A stretch of 64,000 nucleotides of DNA from Cryobacterium sp. SO1 (GCF_004210215.2 NZ_CP067394.1:2232001-2296000); one strand, 5' to 3'; shown: positions 33,447 to 44,305, numbered from the stretch's first letter. The notes: generated by a model from the letters alone, not told the origin. Translations and numbers: made by a program.

Positions 33447-34046
33447 GTGCCATTCACCACGTCAAAAAAGCCTCCGGTCGGTCTTGCGGTTTTCCTGATC
33501 ATCGCGGGGGCGATCGGCTTCGCGGCGGCGTTTGCGCTCACGTTGGACAAGTTCACGATGCTTGAAGACCCCGCGGCGCCGCTGTCCTGCAACTTCAGTG
33601 TGCTGGTGGGCTGCAGCACCAACCTCGGCTCCTGGCAGGGCGAGCTGTTCGGCTTCCCGAACCCGCTGATCGGGGTGGCCGCGTGGAGCGTCGTGATCAC
33701 CATCGGCGCCGCGATCCTGTCCGGCGCCCGCTTTGCGCGGTGGTTCTGGCTCGGCCTGAACATCGGCGTGACCGGCGCGCTGGCCTTTGTGATCTGGCTG
33801 ATGGGGCAGAGCTTCTTCGTCCTCGACGTGCTGTGCCCGTGGTGCATGGTCACCTGGACGGTGACGATCCCGGTGTTCCTGGCCGTGACCCTGTACAACC
33901 TGAAGACCGGCATCATCCCGGGTTCGGCGCGGGTGCGGCGCCTCGCGGCCGGCGCCTACTCCTGGATCTTCGTGATCACCATCGCCTGCTACCTCATCGC
34001 CGCCACGGTCGCCCAGCTGCAAATGGACTTCCTACACCGCCTCTAG
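33447..34046 (+). CDS. Vitamin K epoxide reductase (VKOR) family protein
   Basis: A 199-residue membrane protein with four or five helices. CNFSVLVGCSTN supplies the loop cysteines and VLCPWCMVTW the CxxC redox centre in the fourth helix. In Actinobacteria VKOR reoxidises DsbA-like proteins using menaquinone and thus supports disulfide formation outside the membrane. Convergent with ndk. Confidence 0.93.
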   Translation: MPFTTSKKPPVGLAVFLIIAGAIGFAAAFALTLDKFTMLEDPAAPLSCNFSVLVGCSTNLGSWQGELFGFPNPLIGVAAWSVVITIGAAILSGARFARWFWLGLNIGVTGALAFVIWLMGQSFFVLDVLCPWCMVTWTVTIPVFLAVTLYNLKTGIIPGSARVRRLAAGAYSWIFVITIACYLIAATVAQLQMDFLHRL

Positions 34047-34063
34047 CCCGGTCACCCGGGTGG

Positions 34064-34483
34064 TTAGGCGAACCAGAGCGCCAGTTCGCGGGCGGCCGAC
34101 TCGGGCGAGTCCGAGCCGTGCACCAGGTTCTGCTGCACCTTCAGGCCCCAGTCGCGGCCGAGGTCGCCGCGGATGGTTCCGGGGGCGGCCGTGGTGGGGT
34201 CGGTGGTGCCGGCCAGGGCGCGGAAACCCTCGATGACACGGTCACCGGCGATGCGCAGCGCCAGGATCGATCCACTTTCCATGAATTCGACGAGCGGTTC
34301 GAAGAACGGCTTCCCGGCGTGCTCGGCGTAGTGCTCGGCGAGGAGCGTGCGCTCGGCCTGCACGAGCTTGATGTCGACGAGGGAGTACCCCTTCGCTTCG
34401 ATGCGGCGCAGGATCTCGCCGGAGAGGTTGCGGGCCACGCCGTCGGGCTTGACCAATACGAGTGTTTCCTGGACGTTAGTCAT
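34064..34483 (-). CDS. ndk: Nucleoside diphosphate kinase
   Basis: 139 residues. It transfers gamma-phosphate among NTPs through a phospho-His. LVLVKPDGVAR, the catalytic His in QNLVHGSDSPESA and the usual C-terminus are present. Downstream of folC and DUF4233 in one minus-strand run. Confidence 0.97.
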   Translation of the reverse strand: MTNVQETLVLVKPDGVARNLSGEILRRIEAKGYSLVDIKLVQAERTLLAEHYAEHAGKPFFEPLVEFMESGSILALRIAGDRVIEGFRALAGTTDPTTAAPGTIRGDLGRDWGLKVQQNLVHGSDSPESAARELALWFA

Positions 34484-34505
34484 GAGTTCTCCTTGTGCTG
34501 TCTGT

Positions 34506-34847
34506 CTACTTGTTACGTCTGTCGATACGTGAGCCGGTGATCATGCAGTAGGTCCACATGCCGGCGAAGAGTGCCCCGACGAAGAACATCGCCGGGTTGA
34601 GGAATCCGGTGGCGACGATGACGACCTGCACGGCCCAACCGACCCCATAGGCCCAGTTGTACCGTAGCAACCCGAGGGTGCCGACCATGATCAGGCAGAG
34701 CAGCGCTCCGCCGCCCAGGGTGACCCAGGCCGGCAGCTCGCTGAGCCCGAAGATCACCAGGGTGGCCAGGAACACCACGATCAGCTCGAAGCCGAGCACG
34801 ATCGAGGCGAGCGAACGCCGTACGGAGGACGCCCGCGGCGCACTCAC
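34506..34847 (-). CDS. DUF4233 membrane protein
   Basis: A 113-residue protein with four hydrophobic segments. RSLASIVLGFELIVVFLATLVIFGL and YGVGWAVQVVIVATGFLNPAMFFVGALFAGMW match DUF4233, which sits between folC and ndk in Actinobacteria. It overlaps the folC stop by 4 bases. Function unknown. Confidence 0.88.
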   Translation of the reverse strand: MSAPRASSVRRSLASIVLGFELIVVFLATLVIFGLSELPAWVTLGGGALLCLIMVGTLGLLRYNWAYGVGWAVQVVIVATGFLNPAMFFVGALFAGMWTYCMITGSRIDRRNK

Positions 34848-36214
34848 GGGGTCATCCAGTCCCCCGCGTCGGCCAACGCCACGGCGTCACCGACGAGGGT
34901 GATCGATCCCGCGACCAGCACGGCGCGCTTGGGGGCATCCTGAGCCCAGCCGCGGGCCGCATCGAGGGCCTGCGCGAGGTCGCCGAAGCGGAAGGTGTCG
35001 GCGTCGCCGACGTGCTCGGCAACGAGGTCGGCGAGGTCGTCGACGGGGATCGCCCGCTCGGAGTGCGACTGGGTCACGTGGAAGCGGGCGACGGCGGGGC
35101 GGAGGGCCTCGATGATGCCCGCGGCGTCCTTGTCCTCGAGGATTCCGAGGACGACGACGATCTCGTCGAAGTCGAAGTAGCTCTCCAGGGCCGCTGACAG
35201 CGCGAGCGCCCCGTGCGGGTTGTGCGCCGCATCCACCAGCACGGTCGGCTCGATGCCGATCAGCTGCAGGCGACCGGGCGAGGTCGCCGTGGCGAGGCCC
35301 TCGACGAGGATGTCTTCGACGAGGGCCTGGCTGCCCGCGCCGAGGAACGACTCCACGGCGGCGATGGCCACGGCCGCGTTCTGGGCCTGGTGGGTGCCGT
35401 AGAGCGGGAGGAAGAGCTCCGAGTAGGTGCCGGCGATGCCGCGCACCGAGATGAGCTGACCGCCGACGGCCACGTGGCTGGCCAGGAGAGCGAAGTCGCC
35501 TCCCTCGCCGACCAGGGTCGACTCGGTGAGCTCGGCCGCCCGGCTCAGTTCGGCCAAGGCCTCCGGCAGCTGGGCGGCGGTGACGACGGCCGCCGCGGGC
35601 TTGATGATGCCGGACTTGGTGCGTGCGATCTCGGCGATGGTGCTGCCGAGCCGCCTGGTGTGGTCGAGAGCGATGGGGGTGAACACGGCCACCTGACCGT
35701 CGGCGACGTTGGTGGAGTCCCATTCGCCGCCCATGCCGACCTCGAGCACGACCACGTCGACCGGCGCATCCGCGAAACAGGCGAACGCCAGAACGGTGAG
35801 GGCCTCGAAGAACGTCAGCGGTTGGTCGCCCGCGGTCGCGAGTTCGGCGTCGACCATCTGCAGGTACGGCTGGATGTCGGCCCAGTTAGCGGCCAGGGCC
35901 TCGTCGGTGATGGACTGCCCATCTATCACGATGCGTTCGTTCAGCCGCACGAGGTGAGGGCTGACCAACAGCCCGGTGCGCAGCCCGTAGGCGCGGAGGA
36001 TGCTCTCGATGATGCGGCTGGTGCTGGTCTTGCCGTTGGTTCCGGTGACGTGGATGATCGGGTACGAGTTCTGCGGGTCGCCGAGCAGCTCGACCGCACG
36101 GCGGGTGGCCTGCAGCCTCGGTTGGGGTGCGCTCTCGCCCACCCGTTCCAGCAGTGCGGCGAGCACGGCATCGCCGGCGTCACGGAATTCGTCGGGGTAG
36201 TAGTCGTCAGACAT
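34844..36214 (-). CDS. folC: Folylpolyglutamate synthase/dihydrofolate synthase
   Basis: A 456-residue Mur-ligase-like enzyme adding glutamate to dihydropteroate and tetrahydrofolates. P-loop [15 protein letters not shown] (about residue 55), then [13 protein letters not shown] and the C-terminal DAAHNPHGA motif. ATG 36214 lies inside the end of ileS (8-base overlap), so translation is coupled; longer upstream starts would be inside ileS and are not family-like. Confidence 0.95.
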   Translation of the reverse strand: MSDDYYPDEFRDAGDAVLAALLERVGESAPQPRLQATRRAVELLGDPQNSYPIIHVTGTNGKTSTSRIIESILRAYGLRTGLLVSPHLVRLNERIVIDGQSITDEALAANWADIQPYLQMVDAELATAGDQPLTFFEALTVLAFACFADAPVDVVVLEVGMGGEWDSTNVADGQVAVFTPIALDHTRRLGSTIAEIARTKSGIIKPAAAVVTAAQLPEALAELSRAAELTESTLVGEGGDFALLASHVAVGGQLISVRGIAGTYSELFLPLYGTHQAQNAAVAIAAVESFLGAGSQALVEDILVEGLATATSPGRLQLIGIEPTVLVDAAHNPHGALALSAALESYFDFDEIVVVLGILEDKDAAGIIEALRPAVARFHVTQSHSERAIPVDDLADLVAEHVGDADTFRFGDLAQALDAARGWAQDAPKRAVLVAGSITLVGDAVALADAGDWMTP

Positions 36215-39200
36215 TGATGGTTCCTTTTTCGCGGGCGACGGCAACGATGACCGGTCCGTGGTTCGCGTAGTGGTCGGCCTCGAAGCGCACGTAGTGCTCC
36301 ACGACTGAGCCGGACAGGCCCTGCAGCCATTCTGCGGGGGTGCCGACGGCGTCAGCCGAAGCGGCGTGCGTGTGGAAGCGGGTGGCGAGTGTCTCACCGG
36401 CGACGTCGACCCCGCTCGCGAGGGCGAACGTGGCGGCATCGGCGTCGTCGAAGAAGACCAGGTCGAGCCGAATGCGGTCGCTGACCTCGAATCCGGCCGA
36501 CTTGCGGGTGTCCTGCACGGCCCTGATCAGGTCGCGGGCCAGGCCCTCGGCTTCGAGTTCGGGTGTGGTGGTGGTCTCCAACAGCACGAAACCGCCGCCG
36601 GAGAGCAGCGCCAGCGCCGAGCTGTTCAGCACGGACTCGGCGTCCGCCGCCGTGGAGGCTGCCTGCAATTCCAGGTCGTACTCCCCCGCCTCCAGGGCGA
36701 TGCCGCCGGCGGTGACGACGCCGTCGGTCCCGGACCAGTCGCCGGTGCGGGCCGCCTTGATGACCTGTTGCACCTGCTTGCCGAGCCTGGGGCCGGCGGC
36801 CCGGGCGTTGACGGTGAGCTTGGAGGTGATGCCGTAGCTCTCGGCGCTGTCGGCCGATTGTTCGACCAGGGTGACGGCCTTGACGTTCAGTTCGTCGCGC
36901 AGGATGGCCTCGAACCCGGCCAGGGCGGCCGTCTCGGTGGTGACCACGGTGAGGTTCGCCAGCGGAAGGCGCACCCGCAGGCCGGCCTTCTTGCGGAGCG
37001 ACAGCACGGTGGAGCTGATCAAGCGGACCTGGTCCATCGCCGTGACCAGTCCGGCGTCGGCAGGGAATGCCGCGGCGTCGGGCCAGTCGGTGAGGTGCAC
37101 GCTGCGGCCTCCGGTCAGACCCTGCCAGATGCGCTCGCTGATCAGGGGCAGCAGCGGGGCGGCGACCCTCGTCACGGTTTCCAGCACCGTGTACAGCGTG
37201 TCGAAGGCATCCGCCCCGGTGCCGTCGGCAGCGACGCCGGCCCAGAACCTGTCGCGGGAGCGCCGCACGTACCAGTTGGTCAGCACGTCGGCGAAGTCGC
37301 GAAGACGCGAGGCGGCCAGCGTGCTGTCGAGCCTCTCGAGGTCGCTTGTGACGTCCTCGATGAGGTCGCGGGTCTTGGCCAGCAGGTAGCGGTCGAGCAC
37401 GTCGGTGGAGTCGGTGCGCCAGGTGGCCGTGTAGCCGGAGGCGTTGGCATAGAGCGAGAAGAAGTACCAGGTGCTCCAGAGCGGCAGCAGCATCTGGCGG
37501 GTGCCCTCGCGGATGCCCTCCTCGGTGACGATGAGGTTGCCGCCGCGCAGCACCGGCGAGCTCATCAGGAACCAGCGCATGGCGTCGGAGCCGTCACGGT
37601 CGAAGACCTCGTTGACGTTGGGGTAGTTCTGCAGCGACTTGCTCATCTTCGCACCGTCGTTGCCGAGCACGATGCCGTGGCTGACCACGTTCTTGAAAGC
37701 GGGCCGGTCGAACAAGGCGGTCGAGAGCACGTGCAGCAGGTAGAACCAGCCGCGGGTCTGCCCAATGTATTCCACGATGAAGTCGGCCGGGTTGTGGCTG
37801 TCGAACCATTCGCGGTTCTCGAACGGGTAGTGCACCTGGGCGAACGGCATCGAGCCGGAGTCGAACCAGACGTCGAGGACATCCTCGATGCGTCGCATGG
37901 TGGACGCCCCGGTGGGGTCGTCGGGGTTGGGCCGGGTGAGCTGGTCGATGTAGGGGCGGTGCAGGTCGGTGGGGCGCACACCGAAGTCGGCCTCGAGCTC
38001 GTCCAGCGAACCGTACACGTCGATGCGTGGGTAGGCGGGGTTGTCGCTCTTCCAGACCGGGATGGGCGAGCCCCAGTATCGGTTGCGGCTGATCGACCAG
38101 TCGCGGGCGTTGCCGATCCACTTGCCGAACTGGCCGTCCTTGACGTTCTCCGGCACCCAGTTCACCTCCTGGTTGAGGTCCACCATGCGGCCCCGGAAGT
38201 CGGTGACGCGCACGAACCAGCTCGACACGGCCTTGTAGATCAGCGGGTTGCGGCAGCGCCAGCAGTGCGGATAGGAGTGCTCGTAGCTGGCCTGGCGCAG
38301 CAGCCGGCCCTGCGACTTGATCAGCTGGGTGAGCGGCTTGTTGGCGTCGCTCCAGAGCTGGCCGGCGACCTCGGTGACCTCGGGCAGGAACTTTCCGCCG
38401 TCGTCGAGGGACAGGATCACGGGGATGCCGTAGGCCTGGCAGACCATCTGGTCCTCCTCGCCGTAGGCGGGCGCCTGGTGCACGATGCCGGTGCCGTCGC
38501 TGGTGGTCACGTAGTCGGCGACCACGAAACGCCAGGCGTTCTGGGTGCCCCACTCGCTTTCGTCGGCGTAGTAGTCGAAGAGCCGGTCGTAGGAGACGCC
38601 CTCGAGCTCGCGGCCGGTGACGGTGCGGCTGATCGCGGCCGTCGCGTCGGCGGCGCTCTCGTAGCCGAGGTCCTTGGCGTAGCTGCCGACCAGGTCGATG
38701 GCCAGGAGGTACTCGGCGCCGAGCACCTCGGTGGTCGCGGCGGATGCGTCCTGGCCGGCCTGCTCGCGCAACACCTCGGCATCCGGGGTGCCGTTGGCGC
38801 CGGCGGGAACAACGGCGTACATGATGTCCGGGCCCACGGCCAGGGCGAGGTTGGTCGGCAGGGTCCACGGTGTGGTCGTCCAGGCGAGGGCGCGCACGGC
38901 GGTGAGACCGAGGGTCTCGGCCTTCGCGCCCACGAGGGGGAAGGTGACCGTGACGGTCTGGTCCTGGCGCATCTTGTAGACGTCGTCGTCCATGCGCAGT
39001 TCGTGGTTGGACAGCGGCGTCTGGTCGCGCCAGCAGTACGGCAGCACCCGGTAGCCCTCATAGGCCAGTCCCTTGGTGTGCAGTTCCTTGAACGCCCAGA
39101 TCACCGATTCCATGAAGGTGATGTCGAGGGTCTTGTAGTCGTTCTCGAAGTCCACCCAGCGGGCCTGGCGGGTGACGTAGGTCTCCCAGTCCTTGGTGTA

Positions 39201-39626
39201 TTCGAGCACCGATTCGCGCGCGACGGCGTTGAACGCGGCCAGGCCCATCTGCTCGATCTGGCTCTTGTCGGTGATGCCCAGCTTCCGCTCGGCCTCCAGC
39301 TCGGCGGGCAGGCCGTGGGTGTCCCAGCCGAACCGCCGGTGTACCTGCTTGCCGCGCATGGTCTGGAAGCGCGGGAACAGGTCCTTGGCGTAGCCGGTGA
39401 GCAGGTGGCCGTAGTGCGGCAGTCCGTTGGCGAACGGCGGGCCGTCGTAGAACACCCACTCAGGGGCACCCTCACGGTTGTCGATGGAGGCCTGGAAGGT
39501 GCCGTCCTTCGCCCAGAAGTCGAGCACCTCGCCCTCGATCTGCGGAAAATTCGGAGAGGGAACGACGGGAGCGTTGGGGGTGGCCGGATCGGACTGGTTG
39601 TCTTCGGGGGACTTCGGGTACGTCAT
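36207..39626 (-). CDS. ileS: Isoleucyl-tRNA synthetase, type 2
   Basis: An 1139-residue IleRS. The HIGH motif is GLPHYGH (residues 68-74) and the KMSKS loop is [11 protein letters not shown] (about 655). The HYGH form and the long C-terminal region assign it to the eukaryote-like type 2 class, which is known for mupirocin tolerance. CP1 editing and anticodon-binding domains are in normal order. A T-box leader precedes it. Start ATG follows AGGAG. Confidence 0.96.
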   Translation of the reverse strand: MTYPKSPEDNQSDPATPNAPVVPSPNFPQIEGEVLDFWAKDGTFQASIDNREGAPEWVFYDGPPFANGLPHYGHLLTGYAKDLFPRFQTMRGKQVHRRFGWDTHGLPAELEAERKLGITDKSQIEQMGLAAFNAVARESVLEYTKDWETYVTRQARWVDFENDYKTLDITFMESVIWAFKELHTKGLAYEGYRVLPYCWRDQTPLSNHELRMDDDVYKMRQDQTVTVTFPLVGAKAETLGLTAVRALAWTTTPWTLPTNLALAVGPDIMYAVVPAGANGTPDAEVLREQAGQDASAATTEVLGAEYLLAIDLVGSYAKDLGYESAADATAAISRTVTGRELEGVSYDRLFDYYADESEWGTQNAWRFVVADYVTTSDGTGIVHQAPAYGEEDQMVCQAYGIPVILSLDDGGKFLPEVTEVAGQLWSDANKPLTQLIKSQGRLLRQASYEHSYPHCWRCRNPLIYKAVSSWFVRVTDFRGRMVDLNQEVNWVPENVKDGQFGKWIGNARDWSISRNRYWGSPIPVWKSDNPAYPRIDVYGSLDELEADFGVRPTDLHRPYIDQLTRPNPDDPTGASTMRRIEDVLDVWFDSGSMPFAQVHYPFENREWFDSHNPADFIVEYIGQTRGWFYLLHVLSTALFDRPAFKNVVSHGIVLGNDGAKMSKSLQNYPNVNEVFDRDGSDAMRWFLMSSPVLRGGNLIVTEEGIREGTRQMLLPLWSTWYFFSLYANASGYTATWRTDSTDVLDRYLLAKTRDLIEDVTSDLERLDSTLAASRLRDFADVLTNWYVRRSRDRFWAGVAADGTGADAFDTLYTVLETVTRVAAPLLPLISERIWQGLTGGRSVHLTDWPDAAAFPADAGLVTAMDQVRLISSTVLSLRKKAGLRVRLPLANLTVVTTETAALAGFEAILRDELNVKAVTLVEQSADSAESYGITSKLTVNARAAGPRLGKQVQQVIKAARTGDWSGTDGVVTAGGIALEAGEYDLELQAASTAADAESVLNSSALALLSGGGFVLLETTTTPELEAEGLARDLIRAVQDTRKSAGFEVSDRIRLDLVFFDDADAATFALASGVDVAGETLATRFHTHAASADAVGTPAEWLQGLSGSVVEHYVRFEADHYANHGPVIVAVAREKGTINV

Positions 39627-39639
39627 GCTTCTCCTGGAC

Positions 39640-39885
39640 GAGGCGGGTGAAAAGCCGCTGGCCTATTCCACGAGGACGCCCGCCCCGACAGGGCAAAACG
39701 CGGTACCACCTCGCTTGCCGTTCCCGTGCAGGCGAACGACCGCTCATACAAAGGCTGTGACGGGCCCGACCCGTTCGGCTCTACTGGCTGGTCTCGCACC
39801 GGGGCGCGATTCCACTGTTCTTCCGAAGACTCCCCGGTGATGGCCGGATCAACGTCGGTCAATAGTACCGCTCCCGTCAACCCCG
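39640..39885 (-). promoter_or_regulatory. T-box riboswitch leader of ileS (Ile specifier)
   Basis: The T-box sequence GAGGTGGTACCGCG occupies 39713-39700 on the minus strand. About 125 bases upstream, a short hairpin CCGG...CCGG presents ATC (39841-39839), an isoleucine codon, in its loop, which fits the actinobacterial type with a reduced Stem I. The distal part contains TCCTCGTGG, able to pair with the CCAGGAG ribosome-binding region, and no U-tract terminator. Control is therefore probably at translation: uncharged tRNA-Ile frees the binding site. Confidence 0.88.
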
Positions 39886-39913
39886 GTGCCCGTCGACTCC
39901 GGCGTCGGGCAGG

Positions 39914-40528
39914 TCAGCCGCGATCGAGAACAGGCCAGAATCCGGCGCAGACCGGAGTGATAGCCGCATCCACATAGGCGGTCAGGTCACCGCGCGCCAC
40001 TCCGGCGCCGGCCCACTCCGCGGCGGCAGCGGCCGCTGCGGCCACCACGGCGGTGGAGAAGGCGCGCCCCACCGGGTCGGTATCGGCCGAGTGCCCGGGT
40101 CGCGCGCCCACGAATTCCCGCACCAGGCCCACCTGCACCAGAAACCGGGCGAGGGCGGATGCCTCCAGCTCGCTGGCCGTGTTCATCAGCTCGTATTGGG
40201 TGACGGACCAGGGCACCCGGCCGGGCCCGAACCCCGCGGCCACCCGCAGCAGTGCTTGGCGGACCGCACCAGTCACGCCGGCGCTCCGGTCACACTCGGC
40301 CAGCGCGCCGGGCAGAGCGCCCAGGCCCGCGTCGACATCCACCCAGAGCAGGTCGCTCTTGGCGGAGAAGTAATTGAAGAACGTGTTGCGGCTCACGCCG
40401 GCTCGCCGTGCGATGTCACCGATGGTGGTCTTGGCGTAGGTCTGCTCGAGGAACAGCTCGGCGGCAGCCTCTTCGAGCATCGCCCGGGAAGATCCGCGAG
40501 GGCGGCCGACGGTGCGGGAATCGTTCAT
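39914..40528 (-). CDS. TetR-family transcriptional regulator
   Basis: A 204-residue regulator. The N-terminal helix-turn-helix is TTIGDIARRAGVSRNTFFNYFSAKSDLLW; the C-terminal ligand domain is variable. It is divergent from the peptide-transport operon, with a palindrome between them, so it likely represses that operon and itself. Ligand unknown. Confidence 0.92.
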   Translation of the reverse strand: MNDSRTVGRPRGSSRAMLEEAAAELFLEQTYAKTTIGDIARRAGVSRNTFFNYFSAKSDLLWVDVDAGLGALPGALAECDRSAGVTGAVRQALLRVAAGFGPGRVPWSVTQYELMNTASELEASALARFLVQVGLVREFVGARPGHSADTDPVGRAFSTAVVAAAAAAAAEWAGAGVARGDLTAYVDAAITPVCAGFWPVLDRG

Positions 40529-40570
40529 GGTTCTTTCGTGTTCTACGATGGGACTCGACGTCTTCGGTTT

Positions 40571-40585
40571 TTGGACCGAGTCCAA
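40571..40585. promoter_or_regulatory. Candidate TetR operator TTGGACCGAGTCCAA
   Basis: A perfect 6+3+6 palindrome between the divergent TetR and transporter genes. It is overlapped by a longer GGACTCG...CGAGTCC inverted repeat (40551-40583) and followed by AATAAT, a possible -10. Confidence 0.6.
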
Positions 40586-40689
40586 TAATGGCACAGCAGC
40601 CTTCGAAGCAGACATCGCGGCCGGTCCCACGGCCGTTCCGCACCGTCGACGCACGTCTCCCCCAAACATCCCGCACTCCCTGAGTACCC

Positions 40690-42408
40690 GTGAAAAGAGC
40701 CCATCGCATGCCCCGTCCGGCACCCTTTCGATCCACACCGAGTCTCTCGGCCCGGCGCCCGCTCGGCGTGACCCTCGCGGCCGGCGTCACCGTCCTCGGC
40801 CTCGCGCTGACCGGCTGCACCAGCGCCGCCCCGCCGGCCTCGTCGACCCCGACGACCGGCGGAACCCTCACCTACGCCTCCGGCGACGCCGAACCCACCT
40901 GCCTCGACCCGCACGTGGGCGGCAACTACCCGCAGGCCCTGGTGAGCACGCAGTACCTCGAATCGCTGGTCTCCCTCGACTCCGAGGGCACCGTCATCCC
41001 CTGGCTGGCCGACAGCTGGACCGTCAGCCCCGATGGCCTGACTTGGGAGTTCACGCTGCGAGACGGCGTCACCTTCTCCGACGGCACGCCGCTGGACGCG
41101 GCGGCCGTGCAGGCCAACATCGCGCACCTGCAGGACCCGGCGACCGGGTCGTCCACCGGCTATCTGGCCCTGGCGAAGGTCACCGGCACCGAGGCAGTCT
41201 CCGACTCGGTCGTGCGTTTCACCCTCGCTCAGCCTGACAGTGCGCTACTCGAGTCGCTCTCCCAGCCATGGCTGGGCATCCAGTCCCCCACCGCGCTGGA
41301 GCGCAGCCAGGATGACAATTGCGCCGCCCCGGTGGGAACCGGCCCGTTCGTCGTCGACTCCTGGGTCAAACAGAACGCCATCACCCTGGTGCGGAACGAC
41401 GGCTACACCTCCCCGCCCGCCGACGCCGAGCACGATGGACCGGCCTACCTCGACACCATCGTCTGGCGCTTCATCCCCGATTCGGCCTCCCGCTATGCCG
41501 CGCTGCAGGCCGGCGAGGTCGACGTGATCGACAACGCCCAGCCCGACACCATCGCCCAGGCCGAGCAGAGCGATTCCATCGTGCACCTGGATGCCCCGCG
41601 ACCCGGCGCCTCCAACCGGATCGAGCTGAACTCGGGCAAGGCGCCGTTCAACGACGCGGCCGTGCGCGAGGCGTTCATCCGCTCGTCGAATGTCGATGAC
41701 GCCGTCGCGTCCCTGTTCCAGGGCAGCGCGGAGCGCTCCTTCTCGGCCCTGTCCAGCGTCGAGCCCCTCGGCGTCTCCCGCCCGAAACTCTTCGACTACG
41801 ATCCCGCAGCCGCCGCGGCCCTGCTCGATGACGCCGGCTGGTCCGAGAAGGACGCTGACGGATACCGGACCAAGGACGGCGTGCGCCTCACCGTGGTCTT
41901 CCCGGTGAGCACCAACCAGTCCATCCCGGCCGAGCAGTCCCTGTTCGAACAGATCCAGGCGACCGCCAAGGAGACCGGGTTCGACGTGCAGCTGACCAAG
42001 CTCGACCTCTCCAGCTGGTACACGGCCCTCGGCAGCAACGCCTATGACGCGGTGAGCGCGCCGTACACGAAGGTCGGGCCGGACGTCCTGCGGATCCTCT
42101 TCCACTCGGACGGCATCACCCCGGCACCGAGCGGCTATTTTGCCAACCACGCCCAGGTGAACGACCCGGAGCTGGACTCGCTGCTCACCCGGGCCGGCCA
42201 GGTCTCGACGGGCTCGACCACCGGAGGGGCCGCCGACGAACGCGCGTCCCTGTACGCCGACGCGCAGGACTTGATCCTCGAGGGCTTCTACGTCCTGCCG
42301 CTCTACGACCAGCAGAACCACTTCCTGCTCGGCACGGCCGTCCAGGGCGCCCGCGCCCTGCCGACGGTGTCGACGCCCACCTTTTATGACGCATGGCTGA
42401 ACCGCTGA
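40690..42408 (+). CDS. Peptide/nickel-type ABC transporter substrate-binding lipoprotein
   Basis: A 572-residue family-5 solute-binding protein with a lipoprotein signal peptide: basic start, hydrophobic core and lipobox LTGC near residue 40. The mature part opens GGTLTYASGDAEPTCLDPH, as usual. It delivers peptides or similar ligands to the membrane complex encoded downstream. A start at 40708 is also possible. Its end overlaps the permease start by 16 bases. Confidence 0.92.
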   Translation: MKRAHRMPRPAPFRSTPSLSARRPLGVTLAAGVTVLGLALTGCTSAAPPASSTPTTGGTLTYASGDAEPTCLDPHVGGNYPQALVSTQYLESLVSLDSEGTVIPWLADSWTVSPDGLTWEFTLRDGVTFSDGTPLDAAAVQANIAHLQDPATGSSTGYLALAKVTGTEAVSDSVVRFTLAQPDSALLESLSQPWLGIQSPTALERSQDDNCAAPVGTGPFVVDSWVKQNAITLVRNDGYTSPPADAEHDGPAYLDTIVWRFIPDSASRYAALQAGEVDVIDNAQPDTIAQAEQSDSIVHLDAPRPGASNRIELNSGKAPFNDAAVREAFIRSSNVDDAVASLFQGSAERSFSALSSVEPLGVSRPKLFDYDPAAAAALLDDAGWSEKDADGYRTKDGVRLTVVFPVSTNQSIPAEQSLFEQIQATAKETGFDVQLTKLDLSSWYTALGSNAYDAVSAPYTKVGPDVLRILFHSDGITPAPSGYFANHAQVNDPELDSLLTRAGQVSTGSTTGGAADERASLYADAQDLILEGFYVLPLYDQQNHFLLGTAVQGARALPTVSTPTFYDAWLNR

Positions 42409-43409
42409 CGGATGCCCGCAGCTCCGGCCGACGGCCCGGCCGGCGGCTGGGCTCGCTGATCGGCTTCCCGCTCGCACGGAGGCTCGGCGGCGCCGTCTTC
42501 GTGCTGTGGGCGGTGGCCACGCTCACGTTCTTCGCCGTCCGGCTGATCCCCGGCGACCCGGCCGAGGCCATCCTGGGCGGGCCGGGGTCTCAGACCTCAC
42601 CCGAGGCTCTCGCCGCGGTGCGTGCTGAATACGGTCTGGATCAGCCTGTCTTCCTGCAGTACCTTGCCCAGCTGGGCCGCCTCGCCACGGGAGACCTGGG
42701 TCGCTCGTACGCCCTGAACATGGACGTGGGTCCGCTGGTGCTCAGTCAGCTCGGGGGCACCCTGCTCCTGGCGGTGCTCTCCCTCACCGTCGCCTGGTTC
42801 CTCTCCCTGGGGCTGGCCACCTGGTCCACCGGACGTGGTCCGGTGGCCCGGCGCATCGGGTCAGGCCTGGAGATCGTCGCGGCGGCGCTGCCGCATTTCT
42901 GGCTGGCCACGACCCTCATCGTGGTCGCCAGCGTCTGGTGGGGCATCCTGCCGCCGATCAGCACCGCGGATGCGCGCGGCCTGGTCCTCCCGGTGCTCAC
43001 CCTGGCCATCCCCCTGGCCGGGTTTCTCGGCCAGGTGATGCGGGAGAGCCTGACCACGGCCCTGGATTCCCCGTTCGTGCTCTCGGCCCGCGCCCGCGGG
43101 GAGAGCGAGCGTGGGGTGCTCTGGCGCCACGCACTCCGGCACGCGGCCCTGCCGGCCATCGGACTGTCCGGCTGGGCCTTCGGCTCGCTGATCAGCGGTG
43201 CCGTGGTGGTCGAGACCGTCTTCGCGCGCCCCGGACTCGGCCGCACCCTGCTCAACGCGGTCACGGTGCGCGATGTGCCGGTGGTGATCGGCGTCGTGAT
43301 GGTCGTCGCGCTCGCCTATATCCTCATGACGATCCTCACCGACCTGGCCACCCACCTGGCCGACCCGCGCCCCACCACGACAGCACGCACCTCCGGAGGA
43401 GCAGAGTGA
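42393..43409 (+). CDS. Peptide-type ABC transporter permease (DppB-like)
   Basis: 338 residues with six membrane helices. RLIPGDPAEAILGG after the first helix and the EAA-like ARARGESERGVLWRHALRHAALPA loop that contacts the ATPase are characteristic of the DppB/OppB branch. Confidence 0.93.
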   Translation: MAEPLTDARSSGRRPGRRLGSLIGFPLARRLGGAVFVLWAVATLTFFAVRLIPGDPAEAILGGPGSQTSPEALAAVRAEYGLDQPVFLQYLAQLGRLATGDLGRSYALNMDVGPLVLSQLGGTLLLAVLSLTVAWFLSLGLATWSTGRGPVARRIGSGLEIVAAALPHFWLATTLIVVASVWWGILPPISTADARGLVLPVLTLAIPLAGFLGQVMRESLTTALDSPFVLSARARGESERGVLWRHALRHAALPAIGLSGWAFGSLISGAVVVETVFARPGLGRTLLNAVTVRDVPVVIGVVMVVALAYILMTILTDLATHLADPRPTTTARTSGGAE

Positions 43410-44305
43410 GTGAACTCGAGATCACCGCCTCGGCGACCGGTCGGCCGGGTGGCCGGGACACAGACCATAACGGCCGACCGGGTTCCGCGTCGACCGGTCG
43501 GCGCGTCCGGCTCAGCGCCGTGGAAATCGCGGCCGCCCTCCTCGCCCTGCTGCTACTCACAGCGGCCATCGCCCCGAAGCTTCTGGCCCCGGGCGATCCG
43601 CTCGCGATCGACCCGCTGTCGGCATTCGGTGCGCCATCCTGGACGCACTGGTTCGGCACCGACGAGTCCGGCCGGGACATCTACACCCGGGTGATCGACG
43701 GCGCTCGCGATTCGCTCGTGATCGGTATCTCGGCCACCCTGATCGGGCTGGGCCTTGGCGCCGTGCTCGGAACCGTCGCCGGTACGCTGGGCTCCGCCGT
43801 GGACTTCACGGTCAACAGGTTCCTCGAGGTCCTGTTCGCCTTTCCCGGCCTGCTGCTCGCGCTCCTTTTCATCCTCGTCTTCGGTCCAGGGGCTGGCAGC
43901 GCGATCGTGGCCGTCGGGCTGTCGACGGCACCGGGATACGCGCGCATCATCCGCGCCCAGCTGGTGCGGGTGCGCTCCTCGGCGTTCGTCGAGGCCGCCA
44001 CGGTGCAGGGACTGGGCCGCGGGCGCATCCTCGGCCGGCACATCCTGCCCAACACCCTGGCACCCCTGCTCGTTCTCGGCACCCTCGGAGTGGGCCAGGC
44101 CATCGTCTGGGCCGCCGCCCTGAGCTACCTGGGCCTGGGCGCCCAGCCGCCGGCCGCCGAATGGGGCGCGATGCTCGCGGCCGGCCGCACCTACATCACG
44201 TCGGCGTGGTGGATGAGTTTCTTCCCCGGTCTGTTCATCGTGCTCACGGCCGTGTGCGCCACGGCCCTGGGCCGAGCGATTGAAGGCCGGATGAGGCACG
44301 CATGA
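43406..44305 (+). CDS. Peptide-type ABC transporter permease (DppC-like)
   Basis: 299 residues. GTG start overlaps the previous stop (GTGA) and follows GGAGGAGC. HWFGTDESGRDIYTRVIDGARDSL is the family opening and VEAATVQGLGRGRILGRHILPN the EAA loop. Its stop overlaps the ATPase start. Confidence 0.93.
   Translation: MSELEITASATGRPGGRDTDHNGRPGSASTGRRVRLSAVEIAAALLALLLLTAAIAPKLLAPGDPLAIDPLSAFGAPSWTHWFGTDESGRDIYTRVIDGARDSLVIGISATLIGLGLGAVLGTVAGTLGSAVDFTVNRFLEVLFAFPGLLLALLFILVFGPGAGSAIVAVGLSTAPGYARIIRAQLVRVRSSAFVEAATVQGLGRGRILGRHILPNTLAPLLVLGTLGVGQAIVWAAALSYLGLGAQPPAAEWGAMLAAGRTYITSAWWMSFFPGLFIVLTAVCATALGRAIEGRMRHA

Noticed and set aside
36366..39650. 1094-codon open frame on the plus strand opposite ileS
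   Set aside because: It mirrors the IleRS frame in high-GC DNA; its translation is low-complexity Gly/Val/Arg-rich with no family, while the minus strand is a complete synthetase.
41245..42477. 410-codon frame opposite the substrate-binding protein
   Set aside because: Antisense shadow; no ribosome-binding site or recognisable domain.
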